Shown: one piece after another, positions 1 to 9,582 of the stretch
Numbering within the stretch: the first letter of the stretch is position 1
How the letters are laid out: each line of letters starts with the position of its first letter
Source: Rhodobacteraceae bacterium REDSEA-S34_B6
GTDB lineage: Bacteria; Pseudomonadota; Alphaproteobacteria; Rhodobacterales; Rhodobacteraceae
Length of the DNA stretch: 55,283 nucleotides
Reading direction: 5' to 3'
Assembly (NCBI GenBank): GCA_001627925.1
Contig: LUQC01000035.1
Location: 1-55,283, forward strand
The notes under the pieces: model-generated
Seen by the model: the letters and a program-made list of their open reading frames with translations, nothing else
Databases searched by the model: none
Told to the model about the DNA's origin: nothing
Made by a program: the position numbers and the translations under genes

Positions 1-30
1 GATTTCTCCTCTTCCATTTTTATGCGTCAT
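1..30 (-). CDS. possible 5' end of an unidentified minus-strand gene (partial)
   Basis: On the minus strand an ATG at 30-28 is preceded by a purine-rich GGGAGA about 6 bases upstream and opens a frame of 10 codons (M-T-H-K-N-G-R-G-E-I) that runs off the window edge without a stop. It lies downstream of miaA in the same orientation. The fragment is too short for any product call. In some related genomes acetolactate synthase genes lie near miaA, but these ten residues do not resemble that enzyme's usual start. Confidence 0.3.
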   Translation of the reverse strand, partial: MTHKNGRGEI

Positions 31-206
31 TTTTGTCTCCCAGTTATGACACCTAATTTAAATCTAGAAGCAACACCATACAAAATAATGCCTGATACTT
101 CAACTATGACTAATATGAGGCACCAAATGCTAGTGAAGGTCAACAGTAGTTATCGGCATATCCTTGTCAAAATACGACAGCCATATGATTAATAAACGAC
201 ATACCT

Positions 207-1103
207 TTACAAAGTTAGATTGGTTATGTCATCCCAGTCAGTCATTCGCGTCTTTATCCAGGTTTTTTGCCTTTTAGCATATTGCCTCGTAGCTATTGAC
301 GCTTTTTCTATTGCCTGGTTAATCGATAATTCACCTTTTAAATGTGCGATCAATTCTGAGGCGCCAATTGCTTTGCTCGCGAGTGAATTTTCATTCCAAT
401 TAACCAGATTTTTTTTTGCCTCATCCAAAGCCCCCATTTTGATCATTTGTTCAAAGCGAAGTCGTATTTTTTTATCTAAATCAGCCTTGTCTGGATTAAT
501 CACTAATGGATGACATTCACTTATAGGTAAAATTGCAGGCTCGGTCTCACTTTGCCATCTTTTTAAGGACTTACCAGTTTCATGAAAAACTTCCCATGCT
601 CGTAAAACCCGCATTGGGTTCTTAATATCAATATTTTCTAAAGTCCCGTTGTCAAGATCCTGTAGAAGTCCCGCGATACCATTATCATTGAGCTTTTTCT
701 TGCTCATATTTTTTACTTTATTGGAAATTTTAGGTATGTTTACGAGACCCTCTGTAAGAGAGGAAAAATATAAGCCAGTTCCCCCAACGATTATTAAATT
801 TTTGTTTGTTTTTAGAATTTCTGATAATTCCCGCAGCCAATGTCCAACGGAATACTCTTCGTCAGGTGCTTTGTGCCCGTATAAATGATGCTGTATTATT
901 TTTTCATCTTCTGATGTAGGTCTGGCCGTTAAAATCTGCCAATTACTGTAGACTTGGACTGAGTCTGCATTAACAATGTGCCTTTTCAATTTGATAGCCA
1001 AAGACATCGCAAGTTTAGATTTTCCAGACGCTGTAGGTCCAACAAGTAAGATTGGCTTATTGCTTACTTTGTGTAGAAAATTATCAGTTATCGGATCAGT
1101 CAT
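207..1103 (-). CDS. miaA: tRNA dimethylallyltransferase MiaA
   Basis: Transfers a dimethylallyl group to the N6 of A37 in tRNAs that read codons starting with U, the first step of (ms2)i6A synthesis in the cytoplasm. The 298-residue length fits the family. Visible motifs are the P-loop GPTASGKS at residues 22-29, the tRNA-binding and catalytic NADSVQVY around 45-52 with the conserved Asp47, and the C-terminal TRQYAKRQKTW block. The start is the ATG at 1103-1101, which has no strong Shine-Dalgarno sequence. It is divergent from pyrH, with 120 bases between them that must hold both promoters. The dimethylallyl-PP it uses comes from the pathway that dxr (4053-5231) belongs to. Confidence 0.95.
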   Translation of the reverse strand: MTDPITDNFLHKVSNKPILLVGPTASGKSKLAMSLAIKLKRHIVNADSVQVYSNWQILTARPTSEDEKIIQHHLYGHKAPDEEYSVGHWLRELSEILKTNKNLIIVGGTGLYFSSLTEGLVNIPKISNKVKNMSKKKLNDNGIAGLLQDLDNGTLENIDIKNPMRVLRAWEVFHETGKSLKRWQSETEPAILPISECHPLVINPDKADLDKKIRLRFEQMIKMGALDEAKKNLVNWNENSLASKAIGASELIAHLKGELSINQAIEKASIATRQYAKRQKTWIKTRMTDWDDITNLTL

Positions 1104-1223
1104 GCTGTTGTGCTTTATAAATTATTCTGAGATAAACCAAGAAGTTTATTGAATGATAAAAATAATATTAGCTATCACAGCTGTTTTGCCCTAATCATTC
1201 AAGTAGTAAAGACGGAGATATCA

Positions 1224-1918
1224 ATGGCCTCATCTGACAGTAAAGTTCCCCAATTTAAAAGGGTAATGCTGAAGATTTCGGGTGAAGCTTTGATGTTGCA
1301 CGAGAAGTAAAATCTGTCCACGAGTTAGGCGTGGAGATTTGTATGGTCATTGGGGGAGGAAACATATTTAGAGGTTTGCAAGGTAGTGCTCAAGGGATGG
1401 AGCGAACTACTGCAGACTACATGGGTATGCTTGCAACCGTAATGAATGCATTAGCTATGCAAAGCGCTTTAGAAAGTGTCGGTGTCTACACACGTGTGCT
1501 AAGTGCCATACCGATGGATCAAATTAGTGAGCCATATATTCGTCGTAGGGCAGTTAGGCATTTAGAAAAAAAACGAGTATGTATATTTGCTGCTGGAACT
1601 GGAAATCCCTATTTCACTACAGATACGGCGGCGACCTTACGAGCTAGCGAGATGGCTTGCGACGCTATATTTAAAGGCACAAAAGTAAATGGAGTTTACG
1701 ATAAAGATCCAGTTGAACACACTGATGCAAAAAGATTTGATCATATTTCTTATGATCAGGTACTCTCGCAGCATCTAAAGGTGATGGATGCCTCGGCTAT
1801 TGCACTTGCCCGTGACAATAAACTGCCCATTATAGTTTTTTCACTTGCGGAACCTGGCGGATTTAAGACAATTTTAGCTGGAAATGGTACCTACACAAAA
1901 GTATATGAAAATAGCTAG
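1224..1918 (+). pseudogene. pyrH: UMP kinase gene pyrH, disrupted by an internal deletion and frameshift
   Basis: UMP kinase phosphorylates UMP to UDP. An ATG at 1224, with GGAG at 1214-1217, opens a normal N-terminus containing [12 protein letters not shown], but this frame stops at TAA 1308-1310 after 28 codons. The rest of the protein continues in another frame from about 1295 ([12 protein letters not shown], then [10 protein letters not shown] and the rest) to 1918. Against the usual alphaproteobacterial sequence, about 14 residues between GEALM and VAREV are missing (in relatives a GDQG...-type segment), which fits a deletion near 43 bases. Both halves are otherwise well conserved, with no other decay. 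A GTG at 1331 could start the distal fragment, but that product would lack the N-terminal phosphate-binding Lys/Ser. As read, no intact kinase is encoded. Because the enzyme is normally essential, an assembly or sequencing error is a real alternative. Confidence 0.85.
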
Positions 1919-1964
1919 GATGATTGTGCTTCTTATGCAATAATTTACTGAAAAGAGCAGAAAA

Positions 1965-2528
1965 ATGTCAGAAGAATTTGAATTAGATGTCGATGACTTA
2001 ACACGTAGAATGGATGGGGCAATGACTGCTCTGAAGTCGGAATTTGCATCGCTTCGTACGGGTAGAGCATCTTCATCGATGCTAGACCCAATAATGGTTG
2101 AAGCCTACGGTCAGAAGACTCCAATTAATCAAGTGGGGACGGTAAATGTCCCAGAACCTCGGATGGTAACAATTAATGTTTGGGACAAATCGCTTGTAGA
2201 ATTAGTAGATAAAGCAATTCGAGAAAGCGGTTTAGGTATAAATCCTCAAATGAACGGTACTTTGATTATGCTTCCAATACCAGAGCTTAATGAGGAGCGA
2301 AGAAAAGAACTTAGTAAAGTTGCGGCTCAATATGCCGAGCAAGCTAGGATATCAATTCGCAATATTAGAAAAGATGGAATGGATCAGGTAAAGAAATATA
2401 AATCAGATGGAATGTCTGAGGATGATCAAAAGTTTTGGGAGAGCGAAGTTCAGGAAATGACAGATGACTACGTTAAGCGAATTGATAGTTTTCTGAATAC
2501 TAAGCAAGATGAGATCATGCAGGTTTGA
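1965..2528 (+). CDS. frr: ribosome recycling factor
   Basis: Releases the 70S ribosome from mRNA after termination, together with EF-G. The 187-residue protein shows the family signatures: an N-terminal helix with [12 protein letters not shown] around residues 30-42, the VPEPRM segment in the middle, and the C-terminal helix with [16 protein letters not shown]. It lies 46 bases after pyrH in the usual order, and its stop codon overlaps the TTG start proposed for uppS. A purine-rich AAAAGAG stretch precedes the ATG at 1965. Confidence 0.96.
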   Translation: MSEEFELDVDDLTRRMDGAMTALKSEFASLRTGRASSSMLDPIMVEAYGQKTPINQVGTVNVPEPRMVTINVWDKSLVELVDKAIRESGLGINPQMNGTLIMLPIPELNEERRKELSKVAAQYAEQARISIRNIRKDGMDQVKKYKSDGMSEDDQKFWESEVQEMTDDYVKRIDSFLNTKQDEIMQV

Positions 2529-3268
2529 CTGAAACAAAAATGCCAAAAAATAAAGGAATTATTGGCGCAGCTGAACATGTTGCTATAATCATGGATGGTA
2601 ACGGTCGATGGGCCAAGTCGCGTGGCAAACCTCGTCTGTACGGTCATCGAGCCGGTGCGAAGCGAGTACGAGACATTGTTGAGGCTTGTCCTCAACTCGG
2701 TGTTAAATATCTAACAGTCTTTGCCTTTTCCACCGAAAATTGGAAACGTACTCAAACAGAAGTTGCAGGTTTGATGAAACTATTCAAGAAATATATTCTA
2801 AGTGAGGCAAAAAGACTGGTAGATGCCGGGGTTCGTGTAAGGTTTATCGGAGATCGTTTGCGTCTGGAGCCAAGGTTAGTCCAATTGATGGATGAGCTGG
2901 AAAAGATGACCTCGAAAAATACTCTCGTTAACCTAACCGTTGCAATCAATTATGGTGGAAGAGATGAGGTTGCTCGAGCTAGTAGGCGAATGGCGCAGGA
3001 TGTTGCAAAGGGTAAACTTAATCCAGACAAAGTTAATGAACAAACTTTGGCTCGTTATCTTGATACTTATGTACTTCCAGATCCTGATCTTGTTATTAGA
3101 ACTTCTGGCGAAGCTAGAATATCTAATTTTCTGTTATGGCAATCGGCGTATGCAGAATATGAATTCGTTAAAACTTTGTGGCCAGATTTTACAGTAAGAG
3201 ATTTTCAAGAAATTGTATCTATTTTTGGTTCTCGGAAGCGTCGTTTCGGCGGTTTGTTAGCATCATGA
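2525..3268 (+). CDS. uppS: undecaprenyl diphosphate synthase (cis-prenyltransferase)
   Basis: Extends farnesyl diphosphate with isopentenyl diphosphate to C55 undecaprenyl diphosphate, the lipid carrier for peptidoglycan and O-antigen. It has the catalytic [11 protein letters not shown] (Asp24 from the TTG start), [10 protein letters not shown], and RTSGE followed by [14 protein letters not shown]. The last block reads GEARIS where many homologues have GEQRIS. The start is uncertain: the TTG at 2525 overlaps the frr stop with GCAGG just upstream, while an ATG at 2540 would remove five residues without losing a conserved element. The gene ends in an ATGA overlap with cdsA, indicating translational coupling. 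Confidence 0.94.
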   Translation: MTETKMPKNKGIIGAAEHVAIIMDGNGRWAKSRGKPRLYGHRAGAKRVRDIVEACPQLGVKYLTVFAFSTENWKRTQTEVAGLMKLFKKYILSEAKRLVDAGVRVRFIGDRLRLEPRLVQLMDELEKMTSKNTLVNLTVAINYGGRDEVARASRRMAQDVAKGKLNPDKVNEQTLARYLDTYVLPDPDLVIRTSGEARISNFLLWQSAYAEYEFVKTLWPDFTVRDFQEIVSIFGSRKRRFGGLLAS

Positions 3269-4056
3269 CGGTGGCGCGATGGAGTGACTTACCGTCTCGC
3301 CTATACTCAGCTAGTGTTTTGGCATTAGCAGGTTTTTTAGCAATGTTTTTCGGTGGGCTATTCTTGCTAGTTACTGTGGTTGGTTTGGTCTTCGTTATGC
3401 ACTACGAATTGGCCAAAATGCAGAGTCCATTATTCTTGGAAGCTCCAATATATTCGTCAATTGTTGCTTTGATAACCATCTTATTCTTAACTTATGCAGA
3501 TTTTTGGACATTGTCATTGAGTATTTTAGCAGTTTCCTTGATGTGCCAGTACTTTTTAATGAGCACCCAAAAGCTTTTGGGTGCACTATACTCTCTGATT
3601 ATAATTTTAGGCGGTTTCTATATCATAGAACTCAGAGGTGATTTTGGAATTTTATTTGTTGCATGGGTCGTCTGTCTTGTAATTGTGACAGATACATTTG
3701 GTTATTTTGGCGGTCGGTTAATTGGTGGTCCAAAATTTTTTATTAGTATTTCTCCGAATAAAACTTGGGCAGGAGTCCTGTCTGGTTGGGCAGGAGCTTT
3801 CCTTTGCACTTATTTTTTCATGGAATTAAATGCCTTTACGGATTTTACACTTAATGCCCAGACTTTATTTTTATTTGCAATCTTACTCTCTTTGGGCTCA
3901 CAAGTTGGTGATTTGTTCGAAAGCTTTATGAAAAGAAAATGTAAGGTGAAGGATAGTTCAAATATTATTCCAGGACATGGTGGTTTTCTGGACAGATTTG
4001 ATGGTATTATTGTTGCAATATTAATTTGTGGTATTTTGGAACCTTTAATTTCATGA
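3265..4056 (+). CDS. cdsA: phosphatidate cytidylyltransferase
   Basis: Makes CDP-diacylglycerol from phosphatidic acid and CTP at the inner membrane, the branch point for phospholipids. The product is 263 residues with several hydrophobic segments and the CDP-diglyceride synthetase signature near the C-terminus: KCKVKDSSNIIPGHGGFLDRFD, of which the PGHGG and the D-R-x-D Asp pair are the key positions. A longer open frame extends upstream into uppS, but the ATG at 3265 is preferred because it gives the tight ATGA overlap seen repeatedly in this block and begins where family homology begins. The stop overlaps the dxr ATG in the same way. Confidence 0.93.
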   Translation: MTVARWSDLPSRLYSASVLALAGFLAMFFGGLFLLVTVVGLVFVMHYELAKMQSPLFLEAPIYSSIVALITILFLTYADFWTLSLSILAVSLMCQYFLMSTQKLLGALYSLIIILGGFYIIELRGDFGILFVAWVVCLVIVTDTFGYFGGRLIGGPKFFISISPNKTWAGVLSGWAGAFLCTYFFMELNAFTDFTLNAQTLFLFAILLSLGSQVGDLFESFMKRKCKVKDSSNIIPGHGGFLDRFDGIIVAILICGILEPLIS

Positions 4057-5231
4057 ATAAAAAAAGAATTTCTATTTTTGGAGCTACAGGTTCGGTTGGG
4101 CAAAATACACTTGATTTAATTTCTCGTGATAGAGATTCCTACGAAATTGTGGTGCTAACTGCAGGTTCAAACATCGATTTACTCATAAAAGCAGCTTTGG
4201 AATTCAAACCTCAGGCCGTTGTAGCTGCAACTAATGATCAATTTGAAGAGTTAAAAAATGCTTTAAGAAATACTCAAATCAATATTGGTACAGGTAGAGA
4301 GGCACTACTCGAAAGTGCTTCTAGAAAGTGTGATCTGGCATTTTCCGCCATTGTAGGTGCTGCAGGCCTTGAGCCAGGATTGATTGCACTGGAAAACGGA
4401 GCTGATTTAGCGCTGGCAAATAAGGAAAGTATGGTTGCAGCAGGAGATCTGGTAAAGCAAAAGGCCTCTAAAAATAAATGTAAACTAATACCAGTTGATA
4501 GCGAGCACTCAGCTATTTTTCAAGCGCTACATGGAGAGAATGTTAACTCGATCGAGAGGGTTATTTTGACTGCCTCTGGCGGCGCATTCCGAGATTGGAC
4601 AATTGAGGAAATAGCCAAGGCCACTCCTGAGCAGGCATCAACGCATCCAAATTGGAATATGGGTCAAAGAATTACTATTGATAGTGCATCGATGTTTAAT
4701 AAGGCCTTGGAAGTAATTGAAGCGAAAGAGCTTTTTAATCTGGCGTCAAAGCAAATTGAGGTTCTTGTGCATCCACAGTCGATAGTCCATGCAATAGTGG
4801 GTTTCTGCGATGGAGGCATGCTGGCTCATTTAGGTCCGCCTGACATGCGCCATGCTATTGGTTACGCCCTGAACTATCCAAATCGCAAGACATTGCCTTT
4901 AGAAAAGTTAGATTTTACAAAAAGTAGTACCCTCACATTTGTGGAACCAGATGAAGAACGTTTTCCTGCAATCAGTTTGGCATATGATGTGATGGATTTA
5001 GGAGGCATATCTGGAGCTGTATTCAATGCTGCAAAAGAAACTGCACTTGACGGGTTCTTAGCAAAACAAATTGGTTTTCTAGAAATGTCCATTATTGTTG
5101 AAAAAACTATTGCTGAAATTTGCCATTTGAAAAACTGCCATAAAACGGAAATGTGTTTAAGTAATATTCTTGATATTGATAAACTGTCACGAAATTTTGC
5201 GACAGAGTTAATCCAAATGCAGGGGAGCTAG
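4053..5231 (+). CDS. dxr: 1-deoxy-D-xylulose 5-phosphate reductoisomerase
   Basis: Second enzyme of the MEP isoprenoid pathway, converting DXP to 2-C-methyl-erythritol 4-phosphate with NADPH. The 392-residue product has the NADPH-binding GATGSVGQNTLDL near residue 10, LANKESMVAAG, the metal and substrate residues in PVDSEHSAIFQ, the ASGGAF segment, and MGQRITIDSASMFNKALE. The start is the ATG at 4053 in an ATGA overlap with cdsA; an in-frame ATG 27 bases upstream lies inside cdsA and adds residues not found in the family. It supplies precursors used by uppS and miaA in this same window. Confidence 0.96.
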   Translation: MNKKRISIFGATGSVGQNTLDLISRDRDSYEIVVLTAGSNIDLLIKAALEFKPQAVVAATNDQFEELKNALRNTQINIGTGREALLESASRKCDLAFSAIVGAAGLEPGLIALENGADLALANKESMVAAGDLVKQKASKNKCKLIPVDSEHSAIFQALHGENVNSIERVILTASGGAFRDWTIEEIAKATPEQASTHPNWNMGQRITIDSASMFNKALEVIEAKELFNLASKQIEVLVHPQSIVHAIVGFCDGGMLAHLGPPDMRHAIGYALNYPNRKTLPLEKLDFTKSSTLTFVEPDEERFPAISLAYDVMDLGGISGAVFNAAKETALDGFLAKQIGFLEMSIIVEKTIAEICHLKNCHKTEMCLSNILDIDKLSRNFATELIQMQGS

Positions 5232-5238
5232 AAAAGGT

Positions 5239-6570
5239 TTGGAAGTTTTTCCCTATTTTGGTGGAATTTTGCACCCTGTCATCTCATTTATTGTGAGTTT
5301 ATCTATAATTGTTTTTGTACATGAGTATGGCCACTATATTGTGGGTAAGTGGACTGGAATAAAGGCTGACGTGTTTTCCGTAGGTATGGGACCGGTTATT
5401 TTATCTCGTGTCGACAAGAATGGAACTACTTGGCAGATCGCTGCTATTCCATTTGGTGGGTTTGTAAAATTTAAGGGTGATGCAAACATATCAAGTAGTC
5501 ATGCCGATTTTCGTTCAAAATCACTCAATGAAAACGATTTGCGAACGACTTTGCATGGTGCGCCACTTTGGGCGCGGACTGCGACAGTCGCAGCAGGACC
5601 GATATTTAATTTTGTATTTTCTATAGCCATATTTTTCATGTTGTTCGTATCGGTAGGACAGGTGAGAGAGCCGCTGACCGTAAGTAAAATAAACCCATTA
5701 CCATTTGTTAATCAGCTTGAAAAAGGCGATGAAATTATAAGTATTTCGGGGTATAAAATTGGCTCAGCTAGCAGCGTTAGCGATATGCTAGAGAATATCG
5801 AATATAACGATCCAAACTCAATCCAATATGAAATTAGAAGAGATGGAGAGATATATTTTGTAGTTGGCCCACCAATAGACCTTCCACGTGTTTCGTCCTT
5901 AGTCCCACTATCGGCTGCTGTAGAAGCAAATTTAAATGCAGGTGATGTTATCTTAGAAATCAACGGTGAGCCAATTAGCAAATTCAATCAATTGAAAGAA
6001 GCGGTTGAAAAATCCTCTGGATCTTCTATCGGCCTCAAGATATGGCGCGACGCAACAATATTTCAAACGACAATTATACCCAAAAGAGAGGACATACCTC
6101 AGCCCGAAGGCGGTTTTATAACAAAATGGAGAATTGGAATAGTCGGCTCGATATACCCTTTTGATTTGCTGACAGAGCCAATCCCACTCCTGCAAGCAGT
6201 TCGACTTTCAATTTTTCAGACTTACTCGATAATCTCTTCCTCAATCAATGGGCTTTACCATATTATAGCAGGTAATATTAGCACCTGTAATTTATCTGGC
6301 CCAGTTGAAATAGCGGAAATTTCTTCTCACATGGCAAAGGAAGGAATTCAAAGTTTTATTCAAACTTTGGCATTATTCTCAGCCGCCATTGGTTTTATGA
6401 ACCTATTACCAATCCCAGTTTTGGACGGAGGCCACTTGGTATTTTATGCTTATGAGGCAATTTTCAAGAAACCTCCAAACCAAAAGGCATTGAGCGTTCT
6501 TATGACGACGGGGCTTACTTTGGTGTTGTTTTTCATGATGTTTGCAATTTTTAATGATTATTATTGCTAA
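5239..6570 (+). CDS. rseP: RIP metalloprotease RseP (site-2 protease)
   Basis: Intramembrane zinc protease of the inner membrane that cleaves anti-sigma factors and remnant signal peptides. It shows the zinc motif HEYGH at residues 28-32 in the first membrane helix, two PDZ-like regions in the middle (the second contains VLEINGEPI), and the C-terminal PIPVLDGGH motif around 392-399. The length of 443 is normal. The start is a TTG at 5239. Homology (FGG, then SLSIIVFVHEYGHY) begins almost at the first codon, so a TTG at 5269 seems too far in. The ribosome site is ambiguous: AAAAGG is too close and GGGGAG (5222-5227) is about 11 bases away. Confidence 0.93.
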   Translation: MEVFPYFGGILHPVISFIVSLSIIVFVHEYGHYIVGKWTGIKADVFSVGMGPVILSRVDKNGTTWQIAAIPFGGFVKFKGDANISSSHADFRSKSLNENDLRTTLHGAPLWARTATVAAGPIFNFVFSIAIFFMLFVSVGQVREPLTVSKINPLPFVNQLEKGDEIISISGYKIGSASSVSDMLENIEYNDPNSIQYEIRRDGEIYFVVGPPIDLPRVSSLVPLSAAVEANLNAGDVILEINGEPISKFNQLKEAVEKSSGSSIGLKIWRDATIFQTTIIPKREDIPQPEGGFITKWRIGIVGSIYPFDLLTEPIPLLQAVRLSIFQTYSIISSSINGLYHIIAGNISTCNLSGPVEIAEISSHMAKEGIQSFIQTLALFSAAIGFMNLLPIPVLDGGHLVFYAYEAIFKKPPNQKALSVLMTTGLTLVLFFMMFAIFNDYYC

Positions 6571-6682
6571 TTTTCACTAATTTTATTTCATGCTTTGAAA
6601 ATCGGATTTGATTGCCTTTGACATGATAAATTTTTGTAGGTAGTCACATAGTGGGGTTAAAAAGCATTACCTGGGAAATCCT

Positions 6683-8977
6683 ATGAAATTGAGAGAAAAA
6701 CTTTTTTACATCATTTTTGCTTTGCCGGCATGTTTGTTCTTATCATTTCCGAGCATTCTTTTGGCTCAAACATTTGCGATTTCAGAAATAGAGATAGTCG
6801 GCAATCAACGAATTGAGACTGATACAATTAAGTCGTTCATCTCTTTACCGGAGGGCCAGAATTTTGAGGCTAATGAAATTAATGCTGCATATCAAAGAGT
6901 TCTAAAAAGTGGTTTGTTCGAAAGTGTGGAGTTTGACGAAAATGATGGTTTGCTAAGAGTAATTGTCGTTGAGTACCCCACTATTAATCGAATTTATTTT
7001 GAGGGAAATGTACGTGTTGAGGATGCAGCTTTAGAAAAGGTATTAAAATCTAAAGAAAAATTTGTGCTGGATGCTCAAACGGTTGAACAGGATCGAAAAA
7101 ATATTGCAGAAACGTATGCCGTAATGGGACGTTTAGCGGCAAGAGTTAATCCAAAAATAATTAGAAAGCCAGAAAACAGAGTAGATTTAATTTTTGAGAT
7201 TTTTGAAGGTGGCGTAATTGAAATTGAAAAAATTGGGATTGTGGGCAATAGGGCTTTTTCTGACCGACGGTTACGTCGTGTTCTATCCACAAAACAAGCT
7301 GGTCTTTTTCGAAACTTCGTGAGATCCGATACATTTGTAGAGGAAAGAATAGAGTTTGATAAAAAAGTTCTGACAGATTTTTATACTTCACGAGGTTTTG
7401 TAGATTTCCGAGTAAATTCGGTCAACGCAGAACTTACAGAGGAGAGGGATGGGTATTTCTTGGTCTTTAATATATCTGAAGGTCAACAATTCGCTGTAGG
7501 AGATGTGGCTGTCGAAACCAGCCTAAAAGAATTGAACGTAGATGAGTATTTTGAAATCTTAAAGCTTAAAAAGGGTTCAACATACTCTGCTAAGATTGTT
7601 GAACTTGATGTCGAAAGAATAGAGCGTTTAGCTTTGAGAAATGGCGTTGATTTTATTAGGGTTAAGCCCAAAGTTACAAAGGACAGCTCTTCTTTGTCTC
7701 TTAACGTTAACTACCTAATAGAACGAGGCCCACGTGTTATTCTCGAGCGAATAAATATAGTCGGGAACACTGCTACTTTAGACAAAGTCATTCGTAGACA
7801 ATTCCGGGCTGCTGAAGGGGATCCATTCTCTGCACGCCGTATTAGACAAGCAACTGATCGCATACGTACTCTAGGTTTTTTTGAAACTGTTGATGTTTCG
7901 GCTCGCCAAGGGAAAGCAAAAGACTCTGTAATTGTTGATGTTACGGTAAAAGAGAAGCCAACTGGATCTGTTAGTTTAGGGGGATCGTATTCAACCAGCT
8001 CAGGTTTTGGTCTTCTACTGGAATATGCAGAACGAAATTTTTTGGGTAGAGGGCAAGACTTCCGCCTGAAATATAATTCGGGTGTTGGTAGTCGAACATA
8101 TTCTCTGGGTTTTATAGAACCAGAATTTTTGTCTCCGGGCTTAAGTCTTGGGTTTTCTAGTAAGTTCACAGAAACTGAGAAAGAGAACTCTAATTACGAT
8201 ACAACTATCCTGGATGTCTCGCCTGAAGTATCGTTCCCAATTAGTGATTACAGTAATATCTCTGTGAGCATAGGATACAATGAGACAGAACTCAGGGACC
8301 CAGTAAACGTTGGAAACATTATTCAAAATGAAGTGAATATGGGACAAGAGGAAAGAGCATATTCAAAAGTTGCATATACTTACAATACATTACGTGATGG
8401 ATTGGATCCAAATTTTGGCATGGTGTTTAAAGTGTCTCAAGAAGTTTCTGGGTTTACTGGCGATGGCGAGAGCTCAAAAACTAGTGCGTTGGCGAGGTTA
8501 CAGAGAAAAATTTTAAACGAAGAGGTTTTACTTAAAGGCACGCTCGAGGGAGGGGTCTTAAATTATGGTGATAGCCGAGTAACAGACCGTTTTTTTCTTG
8601 GTTCTGCATTAATGAGAGGTTTTGAACCCGGCGGTATAGGTCCAAGAGAAATTGTCGACGAAGGCGAAGTTATAAACGATGCCTTAGGAGGTAATACTTT
8701 TGCAGTACTAAGGCTGGAAGCCGAATTTTCGCTGGGTCTCCCTGAAGAATATGGGGTCGATGGCGGGATATTCTTTGATATGGGTAACTTGTGGTCGTTA
8801 GACAAAATGAATGAGAATGTTATTTATGAAGATGGTTCCTGGCGAAGTGTACTTGGCGCTTCTTTATTCTGGAAAACACCTATTGGGCCACTCAGATTTA
8901 ATTTTTCACGACCACTGCAAAAGGAAACATTTGATAGGGAGCAAAATTTTGATCTTACGATCAGGACCCAGTTTTAG
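6683..8977 (+). CDS. bamA: outer membrane protein assembly factor BamA
   Basis: Central beta-barrel of the BAM complex that folds and inserts outer-membrane proteins. The 764-residue precursor begins with a signal peptide (residues 1-29, ending SILLAQ), followed by five POTRA repeats over roughly residues 30-430. The C-terminal barrel contains the conserved RGF loop motif (LMRGFEPGG) and ends in a terminal Phe, as expected of a barrel substrate. The ATG at 6683 has GGGAAA upstream. The 112-base gap after rseP is the largest in this block so far and could hold an extra promoter. skp follows after 2 bases. Confidence 0.96.
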   Translation: MKLREKLFYIIFALPACLFLSFPSILLAQTFAISEIEIVGNQRIETDTIKSFISLPEGQNFEANEINAAYQRVLKSGLFESVEFDENDGLLRVIVVEYPTINRIYFEGNVRVEDAALEKVLKSKEKFVLDAQTVEQDRKNIAETYAVMGRLAARVNPKIIRKPENRVDLIFEIFEGGVIEIEKIGIVGNRAFSDRRLRRVLSTKQAGLFRNFVRSDTFVEERIEFDKKVLTDFYTSRGFVDFRVNSVNAELTEERDGYFLVFNISEGQQFAVGDVAVETSLKELNVDEYFEILKLKKGSTYSAKIVELDVERIERLALRNGVDFIRVKPKVTKDSSSLSLNVNYLIERGPRVILERINIVGNTATLDKVIRRQFRAAEGDPFSARRIRQATDRIRTLGFFETVDVSARQGKAKDSVIVDVTVKEKPTGSVSLGGSYSTSSGFGLLLEYAERNFLGRGQDFRLKYNSGVGSRTYSLGFIEPEFLSPGLSLGFSSKFTETEKENSNYDTTILDVSPEVSFPISDYSNISVSIGYNETELRDPVNVGNIIQNEVNMGQEERAYSKVAYTYNTLRDGLDPNFGMVFKVSQEVSGFTGDGESSKTSALARLQRKILNEEVLLKGTLEGGVLNYGDSRVTDRFFLGSALMRGFEPGGIGPREIVDEGEVINDALGGNTFAVLRLEAEFSLGLPEEYGVDGGIFFDMGNLWSLDKMNENVIYEDGSWRSVLGASLFWKTPIGPLRFNFSRPLQKETFDREQNFDLTIRTQF

Positions 8978-8979
8978 AA

Positions 8980-9531
8980 ATGCGGCTCCTATGTATTCTT
9001 TTTTGTCTTTCTGTTTATTTTCCAGCAATTACTATTGCGCAAGAAACGGACATTGGTGAAGCCAGTTTTTCTAGTGTACTAACAATAGATATATCGAGAA
9101 TTGCTAGGGAGACGCACTATGGGCAGCGCATATTCAAAGAATTTGAAGACGCGCAGAGCGAACTGGTTGAAAGTAATACAGTCATACAGAATAACCTCGA
9201 AGCTGAAGAACAAAGCCTAGTAGAATTGCGTAAAACCCTTGCTGCGGATGATTTCAGAAAATTAGCAGTTGAATTCGATGAAAGAGCGAATGCTATTCGA
9301 AAAGAACGTGCAGCTTTGGAAAATACGCTTTTTGAACTTCGAGACGAAAACATAAATAAATTACTGCAGCTTTCTGTCCCGTTCTTGCAACAAATCATGC
9401 TGAGTTATAAAGCATCCGTAATAATTGACAGACGTAACATAGTTTTGTCCAATCCGATGGTCGATATTACTGATAAGGCAATAGAGTTAATAAATGATAA
9501 GTTAGGAGACGGGACTAAGAACGCTGACTAA
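8980..9531 (+). CDS. skp: periplasmic chaperone Skp/OmpH family
   Basis: Periplasmic holdase that delivers unfolded outer-membrane proteins toward BamA. The 183-residue precursor has a signal peptide (residues 1-21, ending in an alanine-rich ITIAQ) and then a long charged alpha-helical, coiled-coil region (about residues 50-130, rich in Glu, Lys, Leu and Arg), typical of OmpH. It starts two bases after the bamA stop, so the two are very probably co-transcribed. The primary sequence of this family is poorly conserved; the call rests on the signal peptide, coiled coil, size and position. Confidence 0.88.
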   Translation: MRLLCILFCLSVYFPAITIAQETDIGEASFSSVLTIDISRIARETHYGQRIFKEFEDAQSELVESNTVIQNNLEAEEQSLVELRKTLAADDFRKLAVEFDERANAIRKERAALENTLFELRDENINKLLQLSVPFLQQIMLSYKASVIIDRRNIVLSNPMVDITDKAIELINDKLGDGTKNAD

Positions 9532-9554
9532 CTAGACCCACTTATGAGAGGTCG

Positions 9555-9582
9555 TTTTGATGTTAAATAAATCCTGTATAGT
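9555..9582 (+). promoter_or_regulatory. possible promoter before fabZ
   Basis: TTTTGA at 9555-9560 and TATAGT at 9577-9582 are separated by 16 bases, in the 73-base gap between skp and fabZ. The -10 element is good and the -35 moderate. It would let the fatty-acid/lipid A genes be expressed independently of the upstream block. This rests on sequence matching only. Confidence 0.3.

Noticed and set aside
1331-1918. A complete 195-residue kinase starting at GTG 1331
   Set aside because: It lacks the N-terminal KISGEAL phosphate-binding segment, which is present just upstream in another frame, so it is the distal part of a broken pyrH and not a separate short gene.
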